A stretch of DNA of 9,474 bases from JBGOUV01 sp041477815 (GTDB lineage Bacteria > Acidobacteriota > Terriglobia > Bryobacterales > JACQDG01). The notes below the pieces were generated by a model. It ran no database searches. It was not told the origin of the DNA and saw only the letters and a program-made list of their open reading frames with translations. The position numbers were made by a program, and so were the translations under genes. Shown here piece after piece: positions 1 through 6,573 of this stretch (position 1 is its first letter; every line of letters begins with the position of its first letter). The stretch is taken from positions 1 through 9,474 of the forward strand of contig JBGOUV010000274.1 in assembly GCA_041477815.1 (NCBI GenBank), in the 5' to 3' direction.

Positions 1-87
1 ATAGGGCGTGATAAGGCCGAGTGGCCGGCGCGCGGAATGTCGATGGCCACGAGGTCCTCGGAAGACGTGAGCGTACTTCTGGAAGCG

Positions 88-306
88 TGTACTAAGTCTA
101 CAAACAGACGCACGTACACCGGCTTGATGGGCCGATGCGCCGGCACGGAGAGCCGCCCAGCCCGGGCGTGCCGAAACACGACGAGACTCGTCCCGTTCTG
201 ATCGATGATCGATGCCCCACCTGTCGGCAACAACCTTCAGATCCTCCATCCGCCAGTCGCGTGGATTACGCCGCATTTGGGCCATGAGCTTCGGCGCATT
301 CGACAC
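88..306 (-). pseudogene. HicA-like toxin relic, frameshifted
   Basis: Read on the minus strand, this encodes a HicA-type (dsRBD-fold mRNA interferase) protein in two frames. The first part reads N-A-P-K-L-M-A-Q-M-R-R-N-P-R-D-W-R-M-E-D-L, then K-V-V-A-D-R-W-G-I-D. The second part, in another frame, reads Q-N-G-T-S-L-V-V-F and then V-P-A-H-R-P-I-K-P-V-Y-V-R-L-F. These match the family core, including the G-T-S-H segment around the catalytic histidine, although that histidine is Leu here. The frame changes at 201-214, where a 7-bp unit is tandemly duplicated; removing one copy restores the frame. I placed the start at a GTG near 306, but an in-frame GTG at 360 overlaps the kinase relic stop as GTGA. 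Neither frame has a stop before the window edge, and no HicB partner is recognisable in positions 1-87. I infer a decayed gene; the family call is from memory of HicA motifs. Confidence 0.65.
201..214. repeat. 7-bp perfect tandem duplication inside the hicA relic
   Basis: ATCGATG occurs twice in direct succession (201-207 and 208-214). Seven bases is not a multiple of three, and the HicA-like reading frame changes exactly here. It is either the mutation that broke the gene or a slippage-prone switch. Confidence 0.8.
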
Positions 307-314
307 CACCGCAT

Positions 315-338
315 GGTACCACATGCGGTACCACGCAG
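315..338. repeat. imperfect 12-bp tandem repeat
   Basis: Two 12-bp units, GGTACCACATGC and GGTACCACGCAG, share their first eight bases including the palindrome GGTACC. They lie close to the junction between the kinase relic and the hicA relic. This may be a rearrangement scar or simple chance; no function is visible. Confidence 0.45.
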
Positions 339-356
339 CGGATAGCGTGCCCGGCT

Positions 357-678
357 TCACCCGCGAGTGAGCCCGTCCCCCGGGATCAGTTCGCTCAGGG
401 GCCGGCCCTTCACTAGCTCCATCGCGATGTAGACCCGGCCCTCGGACTCGCCCGCGTCGAAGACGGTGCAGATATGGGGATGGTTCAGGGCCGAAGCGGT
501 CCGGGCTTCGCGGAGCAGGCGTTTTCTCGCGGTTTCGTCGCCGACCGCCTCAGGAAGGCAGCACCTTCAGGGCGACATCACGCCCCAGACGCTCGTCATG
601 AGCGCGGCAGACTTCCCCCATACCACCCGCCCCAAGCTTGTCGAGAATGCGATAATGCGAAAGCTCTCCAGCCGGCAA
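357..678 (-). pseudogene. Ser/Thr protein kinase N-lobe relic (Pkn type)
   Basis: On the minus strand the frame encodes H-Y-R-I-L-D-K-L-G-A-G-G-M-G-E-V (glycine-rich loop) and then D-V-A-L-K-V-L-P (the VAVK ATP-anchoring lysine). The frame then breaks at a TGA (550-552) and resumes in another frame as R-K-R-L-L-R-E-A-R-T-A and A-L-N-H-P-H-I-C-T-V, followed by Y-I-A-M-E-L-V-K-G-R-P-L-S-E-L-I (beta-5 and hinge). It ends at a TGA (357-359) just after the hinge, so the catalytic loop (HRDLK), DFG and whole C-lobe are absent. These eukaryotic-like kinases are usually several hundred residues with a C-terminal sensor region. A TTG at 676-678 preceded by GGGGAGGAGA is the only start I can support. 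The remnant cannot be an active kinase. The homology break at about 366-369 marks the join with the hicA relic. Confidence 0.85.
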
Positions 679-737
679 GAGTGGATTCTCCTCCCCTGGC
701 CCGATTCCTAGCAAGCCAGTTCATCCAACACCCGCCT

Positions 738-944
738 TCAAACTTCCGGATAAAACTCAAAGAACGCGTCCAGCGACCGTAGCAACTGCTCCCGGATGTC
801 CTCCTCGCTCGACCCCTCAATCACGTGCATCGTGACCGAGGTCGTCCGTCCATTCTGCAACACCACCTCCGCGTCCCGCACCTCCGCCATCTCTTCGCTC
901 GGCAGCAGCCGTAATCCGTACACCAAAGTTAGTGGTACGCTCAT
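738..944 (-). CDS. small hypothetical protein, 68 aa
   Basis: I do not recognise this protein. It is acidic and mixed alpha/beta in character: a beta-like start (M-S-V-P-L-T-L-V-Y-G-L), a Glu-rich middle (S-E-E-M-A-E-V-R-D-A-E-V-V-L), then H-V-I-E-G-S-S-E-E-D-I-R-E-Q-L-L and an aromatic end (F-F-E-F-Y-P-E-V). There is no signal peptide or membrane segment, so it is probably cytoplasmic. Codon use is GC-rich at third positions, as expected of a real gene here. GGAGGAGG lies 11 nt upstream of the ATG, inside the opposite-strand bicupin gene. It sits between that gene and the kinase relic, whose start is about 60 nt downstream on the same strand, so it may once have been co-transcribed with the kinase. 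It may instead be unrelated or non-coding. Confidence 0.55.
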   Translation of the reverse strand: MSVPLTLVYGLRLLPSEEMAEVRDAEVVLQNGRTTSVTMHVIEGSSEEDIREQLLRSLDAFFEFYPEV

Positions 945-950
945 ATCACT

Positions 951-1778
951 ATGCGCCTCCTCCTTCCCGTCATTCTCGCATCAACGGTCCTGGCCGCCGC
1001 CGATCGCCCGGTCGACCCCACCTACCTCCGCCTCCACATCCCCTCCGTCCCCGCCCAGGACCTCACCCCCACCTGCCACTATAGGCCCGTGTTCACCTCC
1101 GGGGGCATCGTCCGGGGCGTCGCCCGCTTCGGTGAGTTCAGCCTCGACCCCACCGCCTCCTGCCCCTCGGAAACCCTCGCCGCCGAAGAACAGGCCTGGG
1201 TCCTGGTGGACGGCTCGTGCACCCTCCGCTACGGCGACCAGCAACTCCCCCTACGCAAGAACGACTTCTTCTACGTCCCTCCGGCCACCCCCCACGCTCT
1301 CTCCGGCGGCCCCTGCCGCGCCATCGTCATGGGTTACAAGATCCCCGCCTCCGTCAATATCGATCCCCCGGCCAAGCCTCTGCTGGCCAACATCGACGAC
1401 GTCTCCAAGCAACTCGTCGGCGGGCATCCCCCGTCCACTCTCTACCAGCTCCTCATGGGCGACACCTCCAGCAAGCGGGACCGCCTCGCCGCCGCCCGCG
1501 TCCTGACCAGTCTGTTCCTCATGACCATCACCCCCGGCGGCACCAACTTCCCCCACCACCATGAAACCGAAGAGGAGATCTACCTGCTCCTCGAAGGCGA
1601 AGGCGACATGATGGCCGGCGACAACCGCCTCCCCTCGCGCCCCGGCGACGCCTACTTCTTCCGCCTCAACGCCACCGTAGGCTTCTACGCCTCCACCGCC
1701 CCCAACGCCAAGACGGCCCGCATCCTCGCCGTCCGCTCCCGCTTCCCCTTCCCCCCCTTGCGCCAGCGGGTACAATGA
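951..1778 (+). CDS. secreted bicupin protein, 275 aa
   Basis: A short Sec signal peptide (M-R-L-L-L-P-V-I-L-A-S-T-V-L-A-A-A, residues 1-17) fixes the start at 951, although no good Shine-Dalgarno is visible. Two cupin barrels follow. The first (about 60-125) keeps the second-motif histidine (P-P-A-T-P-H115) but lacks the HxH ligands of motif 1. The second (about 185-262) has a clear motif 1, G196-x5-H202-x-H204-x4-E209-x6-G216, and P231-G-D, but Asn or Thr stands where the motif-2 histidine is expected. Cupins are a broad metal-binding fold that includes dioxygenases, isomerases and sugar-binding proteins, so no substrate can be assigned. It is first in a five-gene collinear run, 52 nt before the first LRR gene, and is probably periplasmic. 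The cupin assignment is firm; enzymatic activity is uncertain. Confidence 0.85.
   Translation: MRLLLPVILASTVLAAADRPVDPTYLRLHIPSVPAQDLTPTCHYRPVFTSGGIVRGVARFGEFSLDPTASCPSETLAAEEQAWVLVDGSCTLRYGDQQLPLRKNDFFYVPPATPHALSGGPCRAIVMGYKIPASVNIDPPAKPLLANIDDVSKQLVGGHPPSTLYQLLMGDTSSKRDRLAAARVLTSLFLMTITPGGTNFPHHHETEEEIYLLLEGEGDMMAGDNRLPSRPGDAYFFRLNATVGFYASTAPNAKTARILAVRSRFPFPPLRQRVQ
956..963 (-). promoter_or_regulatory. Shine-Dalgarno site for the 68-aa gene
   Basis: GGAGGAGG on the minus strand lies 11 nt before the ATG at 944. It falls within the first codons of the opposite-strand bicupin gene, so the two 5' ends overlap. Confidence 0.5.
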
Positions 1779-1830
1779 AGGTAGAGGTGGGGGCCGCGCA
1801 CCTTGGCTGCATGCAACAAGCTCATGTGAA

Positions 1831-3732
1831 ATGAAAAATCGAAGCCAAATTGTTCTTTGTGTTCAGCTACTTAGTATTTTGGCCCTGGCTCAACCAGGCC
1901 CCAGCCCCCGTACACCGGCCTCCGACCCCCGCGCAGCGGCGGCCCCCGACCCCCGTTCCCCAGCCCCCGACCCCCAGGTAGCCCGGTGGGTCCTGCGCAT
2001 GGGCGGCAGCGTCACTATAAATGACACGGACGAACCCATTTGGGACCTCGCCAACCTCCCCGCCACCGACTTCCGCCTCCGCGCCGTCAACCTCGTCGGC
2101 GTGTACCACGAGCCCTCGGACCTCCAGCGTCTCGCCGGCCTCACCCACCTCAAGGAACTTCACCTCTCCGGTCGCACCTGGCACAGCCGCCCCGTCCCCC
2201 AGGTCGTTGAGAGCCTCGCGAACCTCGCCACCCTGACCGACCTCCAATCCCTCACCCTCAGCCAGCCCGTCCAGACCGACATCCCCATCGAGGACACCGC
2301 CCTCGGCCGCCTGGCCCCCCTGACCAACCTCCAGGAGCTCCGCATCGACCGCACCAAGATCAAGGGACGCACCCTCAGCCCCTTCACCAAGCTACGCATC
2401 CTGGACGTTTCCTACGACCCCATCGACGACAACGGCCTCCGCGCTCTGGCCGACATGCCCTACCTCGAGAAGCTCTACCTTCGGGACACCCTCATCACCG
2501 ACCAAGGCCTCCGCCACCTCGCCGGCCTCACCCGCCTCACCGAGCTCGACCTCAACGGCACGCGCCTCACCGACGCCGGCCTCCCCCATCTCAAGAACCT
2601 GACCAACCTGACCCGCCTCCACCTCCTGGGCGCCAACATCACCGACGAAGGGCTGGAAAACCTCGCTGCCCTGAAGCGTCTCGAATCCCTCAACCTCTAC
2701 CGCAGCCGTCTCACCAACGCCGGCCTCCAGCGCCTCGCCGCGCTCCCCAACCTCCGCGACCTCGATCTCCGCTACTCCCGGGCCACCGCCTCGGGCGTCG
2801 AGTCCCTCCGCGCCGCGCTCCCCCGCTGCCGCATCGCCTTCCTCGACCTGGCTACCCGCTCCACCCGCGCCGTCGCTCTGAACACGCTTCCCCCAGGCTC
2901 CCAGACCCTCAACCTCTCCTACACCGAGCTGGACGACGTCACCGCCCGCAACCTCCGCCGCTTCACTGCTCTCACCGACCTAAACCTCAGCAATACCAAT
3001 ATCTCCGATGCCTCTCTCCCCAACCTAGCCCCCCTCCAGTCTCTCCAGCATCTAAACCTCAGCCATACCCTGATCCGTACTCTCCCCCTTCCCCCCCTGG
3101 ATTCCCTGGTCGAGCTGAACCTCTCCAGCACTTCCCTCACCGACGACGCCCTCCAACAGGTCGCCGCTCTCCCCATCCTGGAGCGCCTCTCGCTAGCCCG
3201 CACCGACATCACCGACGCCGGCCTCGCCCGCCTGGCCACCATGACCAGCCTCCGCCACCTGGACCTGACCGCCACCGACGTAACCGACGCCGGCCTGGCC
3301 CACGTAGCCAAGCTAACCAACCTGACCGAGCTCTCCCTAAGCCACGGCCGCTTCACCGACAAAGGCCTCCAATACCTGGCGGCACTCCTCAATCTCACCA
3401 CCCTGGACCTGGTCCGCACCCGCACCACCGACCGCGGCCTGTCCGCCCTGGCTTCTCTAAAGCGCCTGACCCACCTGAACCTCGATTACACCGCCGTCAC
3501 CGATCAGGGCCTGGTCCACCTCCCCCCCAACCTCCAAGACCTCCACCTAAACAGCGCCACCATAACCGACGCCGGCCTGGACCACCTGAAACCTCTCACC
3601 CACCTCCAACGCCTAAACCTCTACCACACGTTGGTAACGGCGAAGGGCTACAGCACCCTGCGCCAGTCGCTACCCAACTGCGAGATCACATGGGACCAAA
3701 ACTCCAGCCTACCCAACCGTCGCGGCAGCTAG
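1831..3732 (+). CDS. secreted leucine-rich repeat protein, 633 aa
   Basis: The protein has a Sec signal (residues 1-20, hydrophobic V-L-C-V-Q-L-L-S-I-L-A-L-A), then a Pro/Ala-rich linker with repeated P-D-P-R units (about 22-49), then a W-V-L-R-M-G-G-S segment (53-60). The rest is LRRs of about 24 residues, L-x-x-L-x-L-x-x-T-x-[IVL]-T-D-x-G-L-x-x-L-A-x-L, the T-D-A-G-L class frequent in Planctomycetes and Acidobacteria. There are two arrays. The first (about 82-325) closes with L-P-R-C-R-I (330-335). A second starts near 355 and closes with L-P-N-C-E-I-T-W (614-621). The internal cap suggests a fusion of two LRR domains. Such LRRs form a curved protein- or glycan-binding surface, and no enzymatic domain is present. 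The likely location is periplasmic or surface. The gene's 3' end overlaps the next LRR gene by 43 nt. No strong ribosome-binding site is visible. Confidence 0.9.
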   Translation: MKNRSQIVLCVQLLSILALAQPGPSPRTPASDPRAAAAPDPRSPAPDPQVARWVLRMGGSVTINDTDEPIWDLANLPATDFRLRAVNLVGVYHEPSDLQRLAGLTHLKELHLSGRTWHSRPVPQVVESLANLATLTDLQSLTLSQPVQTDIPIEDTALGRLAPLTNLQELRIDRTKIKGRTLSPFTKLRILDVSYDPIDDNGLRALADMPYLEKLYLRDTLITDQGLRHLAGLTRLTELDLNGTRLTDAGLPHLKNLTNLTRLHLLGANITDEGLENLAALKRLESLNLYRSRLTNAGLQRLAALPNLRDLDLRYSRATASGVESLRAALPRCRIAFLDLATRSTRAVALNTLPPGSQTLNLSYTELDDVTARNLRRFTALTDLNLSNTNISDASLPNLAPLQSLQHLNLSHTLIRTLPLPPLDSLVELNLSSTSLTDDALQQVAALPILERLSLARTDITDAGLARLATMTSLRHLDLTATDVTDAGLAHVAKLTNLTELSLSHGRFTDKGLQYLAALLNLTTLDLVRTRTTDRGLSALASLKRLTHLNLDYTAVTDQGLVHLPPNLQDLHLNSATITDAGLDHLKPLTHLQRLNLYHTLVTAKGYSTLRQSLPNCEITWDQNSSLPNRRGS

Positions 3733-4649
3733 CTTTCTTGGTGTTCTTGGTGCCTTGGTGTCTTGGTGGTGAAGTGCTGAACGACGCCGCCATAGGCCCA
3801 ATCCTCCGCGACCCCAAGATCACCGTCCTCAACCTCTCCCGCTCCGAAGTAACCGACGCCGGCATCGAGCGCCTGAAGGACCTCCCCGCCGTCGAGTCCC
3901 TGAACCTCTACTACGCCGAATTCATTACGGATGCCGCCCTCTCCCACCTCCGCACCTGGAAGCACCTCCGCAGCCTCAACCTGAGAGGCGTCGACATCAC
4001 CGACGCCGGTCTCGCCCACGTGTCTCAAATCACCTCCCTCCAGTCTCTAGATATCAGCGAAACCCTAATCACCAACGTAGGTCTGGACCACCTGGCCCGC
4101 CTCACCAAACTCCGCGACCTCTCCCTGGGCGGCAACAAGATGAACGCCGCCGGCCTCCACGTCCTGAGGTCCCTACCCGAGCTCCGCCGCCTCAACCTCA
4201 ACGGCACCCAGAAGCGCAACACCGAGCTCTGGTCCGTGTCTCTGACCGACTTCGACCTGGACACCCTAACCTCCCTCCCCAACCTCCAGGACCTCAACCT
4301 CGGCGGCACTAAGATCACCGACCAAGGTGTAGCCAAACTGGCCGGCCTCCCCAACCTCCGCTCCCTGGACCTGAGCCGCACCGCCGCCACCGCCGCCCCC
4401 CTCCCCCAACTGGAGCGCCTGTCCCTCTGGAAGTCCCAGGTCACCGACGCCACCTCCCCGCGCCTGGCCACCCTCCGCAGCCTCCGCTTCCTGGACCTGT
4501 CCGACACCAAAGTCACCGACACCACCCTCGAACAATTGCAATCCCTCGCCGCCCTCGCCGATCTATACTTAGATGGAACCCAGGTGACGGCGGCCGGGGT
4601 CCAGCGCTTCGCTCAGGCGCACCCCTCCTGCCGCATATATTGGAAATGA
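3690..4649 (+). CDS. second LRR protein with repeat-derived signal peptide, 319 aa
   Basis: The protein has about ten LRRs of the same T-D-A-G-L class (roughly 42-305), closing with the cap H-P-S-C-R-I-Y-W-K at the C-terminus. One stretch (168-195) departs from the 24-residue period. The start at 3690 lies inside the previous gene, in its Cys-Glu-Ile-Thr-Trp cap codons, and is chosen because it places K4 and R12 ahead of a hydrophobic segment (L-A-F-L-V-F-L-V-P-W-C-L-G-G, 14-27) that could be a signal peptide. No clear cleavage site or lipobox is visible, so membrane anchoring is possible. That segment is encoded by a short TTGGTG-rich repeat (3734-3773). The 3' end overlaps the DUF1592 gene in an ATGATGA arrangement, indicating translational coupling. 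It is probably a paralogue of the neighbouring LRR arrays and a binding protein. Confidence 0.85.
   Translation: MGPKLQPTQPSRQLAFLVFLVPWCLGGEVLNDAAIGPILRDPKITVLNLSRSEVTDAGIERLKDLPAVESLNLYYAEFITDAALSHLRTWKHLRSLNLRGVDITDAGLAHVSQITSLQSLDISETLITNVGLDHLARLTKLRDLSLGGNKMNAAGLHVLRSLPELRRLNLNGTQKRNTELWSVSLTDFDLDTLTSLPNLQDLNLGGTKITDQGVAKLAGLPNLRSLDLSRTAATAAPLPQLERLSLWKSQVTDATSPRLATLRSLRFLDLSDTKVTDTTLEQLQSLAALADLYLDGTQVTAAGVQRFAQAHPSCRIYWK
3734..3773. repeat. TTGGTG-rich short repeat, likely a dispersed element
   Basis: The motif T-C-T-T-G-G-T-G or a close variant recurs about four times here at 7-9 bp spacing. In reverse complement it reads CACCAAGACACCAAGG and similar. Near-identical CACCAAGACACCAAG/CACGAAGACACGAAG stretches are, from memory, common intergenic repeats in several GC-rich phyla. 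Here it is read through as the hydrophobic segment of the second LRR protein. Confidence 0.6.
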
Positions 4650-6571
4650 TGAAACTCCTGCCAGCCCTCCTCCTTCTTACCAGCCTCCTGGCCGCCCAGG
4701 ACGACCGCTTCTTCTCCACCTCCCTCTACCCCATCCTGCAGGAGAAGAACTGCCGCGGCTGCCACAACGATGACGGCGTCGCCTCCGCCACCCGCCTCCA
4801 CTTCCCGCCTGAGAAGGCGAACCCGGAGCAGATCGAGCACTTCGGACGCAGCCTCGCCCTGCTGGGCCGGCTCCTGTTGGAAAAGCCCACCCAACGCCTC
4901 CCTCACACCGGCGGCCGTCTCATCCCGCCCGGCAGCAAGGAAGAGGAGGCCTTGGTCCATTGGGTCGAGTATCTGAAGGAGCATCCCTACATTGCCGAGG
5001 CCCACTCGGGCCGTCCCGACGCGGTCGCCACCCCCAGCTCTCTCATCCGCCGCCTCACCCATAGTCAATACAACAACACAGTCCGCGACCTCCTCGGCGA
5101 CCAGACCGTCCCCGCCGCCCAGTTCCCCCAAGAAGATTTCGTCAATGGCTTCAAGAACCAGGCCGAGGCCCAATCGGTCTCGCCGCTCCTGGCCGAGGCC
5201 TACAGCGCCGCAGCCGAGCGCCTCGCCCGCAACGCCTTCCGGGGCGGCGACACCAACCACCTGATCCCCTGCAAGCCCGCCTCCCCGTCCGACGCCGCCT
5301 GTCGCGACCAGTTCCTGCGCAGCTTCGGCCGCCACGCCTTCCGCCGTCCCCTTACCGCCGCCGAGGTCCGACGCTACGGAACTCTCTTCGACCAGGAAGC
5401 CCGCGCCGCCAAGGACTTCGTCCGAGGGGCCCAGGTCGTGGTCGAGGCCCTGCTCCAGGCCCCCGGTTTTCTCTACCACACCGGCCCAGGCCCCTACGCC
5501 ACGGCCTCGCGCCTGTCCTACTTCCTCTGGGACACCATGCCCGACGAGGAGCTCCTCCGCACCGCCTCCGACGGCAAGCTCTCCACCCCCGACCAGGTCG
5601 AGAAGCAGGCCCGCCGCATGCTCCAGGACCCCAAGGCCCGCGAGTCCCTCGATGAGTTCGTCTCCCAGTGGCTCCGCTTCGACCGCGTGGTCGGCACCGT
5701 CCGCGACCGCCGCGCCTATCCGCAGTACAACCCGGAGCTAGGTCTGGCCATGACCGAGGAGACGCGCCGCCTGATCCACCACCTGGTCTGGAACAACGGC
5801 AACTTCATGGAGCTCTTCAACGCCTCCTACGGGTTCCTCAACTCCGAGCTGGCGAGTCTCTACGGCTTCCCCAAGCCCACCGAAGAGTTCGGCCTGGTCA
5901 AGTTCCCGCCCGACACCGACCGCGCCGGCCTGCTCGGCCAAGCGTCTTTCCTGCTTCTGACCAGCAAGCCCGAGGAGACCGCCCCCACCGCCCGAGGCCT
6001 TTTCATCCGCGAGCAGTTCCTCTGCCAGCAGGTCCCCAACCCGCCCCCCGGCGTCAACGCCGTGCTCCCGCCCTTCGATGCGAACCGTCCCCTCACCAAC
6101 CGCGCCCGCCTGCAGGAGCACCTCACCAACCCCAGTTGCGCCACCTGCCACCAGCTAACCGACGGCATCGGCTTCGGCCTGGAGAAATTCGACGCCATCG
6201 GCCGCCGCCGCGACAAGCAGAAGATCACCTTCCTCCCCACCCGCGCCGACCGCATGAAGGCCGCCACCTCGGTAGAGCTCGACATAGACGCCACTGCCAA
6301 GGTAGCCGGCCTGCAAAACTCCGAGTTCTCCTCTCCGAAGGAGCTAGGCCGTATCCTCGCCGACAGCCGCCCCTGCCAGGAGTGCATGGTCAAGCAACTC
6401 TTCCGCTACGCCACCGGCCGCCGAGAAACCCCCAGCGACAAACCCTTCCTGGACCAAGCCTACCAGTCCTTCCAGACCTCCGGTTTCCACTTCCAGGAAC
6501 TAGTGGTATCCTTATGCCGAGCCGGCTCTGCGAGCACCAACGAGCCGCGACCGTCAGGGAGCGGTTTCTAG
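4646..6571 (+). CDS. secreted dihaem DUF1592/DUF1588 family protein, about 641 aa
   Basis: Residue numbers count from the alternative ATG at 4640. The order is: Sec signal (about 1-19); an N-terminal planctomycete-type cytochrome segment with C38-R-G-C-H42 and P-H-T-G-G-R-L-I-P-P-G; DUF1587-like (about 132-198, R-R-L-T-H-S-Q-Y-N-N-T-V-R-D-L-L); DUF1595-like (221-281); DUF1592 (288-420, S-R-L-S-Y-F-L-W-D-T-M-P-D); DUF1588 (428-525) with the second haem site C500-A-T-C-H504; and DUF1585 (555-625, F-R-Y-A-T-G-R). This is the full usual architecture. Two covalent haems imply periplasmic electron transfer, but the substrate is unknown for the family. Three ATGs compete (4640, 4646, 4649); 4646 overlaps the LRR stop as ATGA. 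The C-terminal tail after V-S-L-C-R (A-G-S-A-S-T-N-E-P-R-P-S-G-S-G-F) looks like read-through into a repeat. The DUF1552 gene starts 2 nt later. Confidence 0.93.
   Translation: MMKLLPALLLLTSLLAAQDDRFFSTSLYPILQEKNCRGCHNDDGVASATRLHFPPEKANPEQIEHFGRSLALLGRLLLEKPTQRLPHTGGRLIPPGSKEEEALVHWVEYLKEHPYIAEAHSGRPDAVATPSSLIRRLTHSQYNNTVRDLLGDQTVPAAQFPQEDFVNGFKNQAEAQSVSPLLAEAYSAAAERLARNAFRGGDTNHLIPCKPASPSDAACRDQFLRSFGRHAFRRPLTAAEVRRYGTLFDQEARAAKDFVRGAQVVVEALLQAPGFLYHTGPGPYATASRLSYFLWDTMPDEELLRTASDGKLSTPDQVEKQARRMLQDPKARESLDEFVSQWLRFDRVVGTVRDRRAYPQYNPELGLAMTEETRRLIHHLVWNNGNFMELFNASYGFLNSELASLYGFPKPTEEFGLVKFPPDTDRAGLLGQASFLLLTSKPEETAPTARGLFIREQFLCQQVPNPPPGVNAVLPPFDANRPLTNRARLQEHLTNPSCATCHQLTDGIGFGLEKFDAIGRRRDKQKITFLPTRADRMKAATSVELDIDATAKVAGLQNSEFSSPKELGRILADSRPCQECMVKQLFRYATGRRETPSDKPFLDQAYQSFQTSGFHFQELVVSLCRAGSASTNEPRPSGSGF
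6519..6568. repeat. palindrome plus putative dispersed repeat at the end of the DUF1592 gene
   Basis: A perfect palindrome, GAGCCGGCTC (6519-6528), is followed by ACCAACGAGCCGCGACCG and AGGGAGCGG with CCGC/GCGG arms (about 6537-6564). From memory, similar GAGCCGCGACCGT-AGGGAGCGG stretches recur between genes in Solibacter-like genomes. Here it encodes the unusual last residues of the DUF1592 protein, and its AGGGAG (6556-6561) lies 12 nt ahead of the DUF1552 start. Confidence 0.5.
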
Positions 6572-6573
6572 AA

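Noticed and set aside
1..87. Possible HicB partner downstream of the hicA relic
   Set aside because: All I can read is an open frame without the HicB-type pattern, and it runs off the window edge.
466..820. Three short frames over the kinase relic (466-711, 474-782 and 596-820)
   Set aside because: The kinase motifs on the minus strand explain this DNA; these frames show no motif of their own.
1783..1815. Possible terminator between the bicupin and the first LRR gene
   Set aside because: Only a 5-bp AGGTG/CACCT stem and the palindrome TGCATGCA are present, with no T tract; the genes are more likely co-transcribed.
3690..3732. The two LRR genes being one gene split by a sequencing error
   Set aside because: The first ends with a proper LRR cap and the second opens with a signal-like segment, and the intervening sequence is a repeat rather than LRR code, so a lost base does not explain it.
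4613..5479. 288-aa minus-strand frame
   Set aside because: It is Gly/Glu/Val-rich with no domain and is complementary to the DUF1592 gene, an effect of C-rich codons.
5668..6573. Long in-frame N-terminal extension of the DUF1552 gene
   Set aside because: It lies in another frame of the DUF1592 coding sequence and translates to Arg/Pro-rich low-complexity sequence. The Tat signal at 6574 marks the real start.
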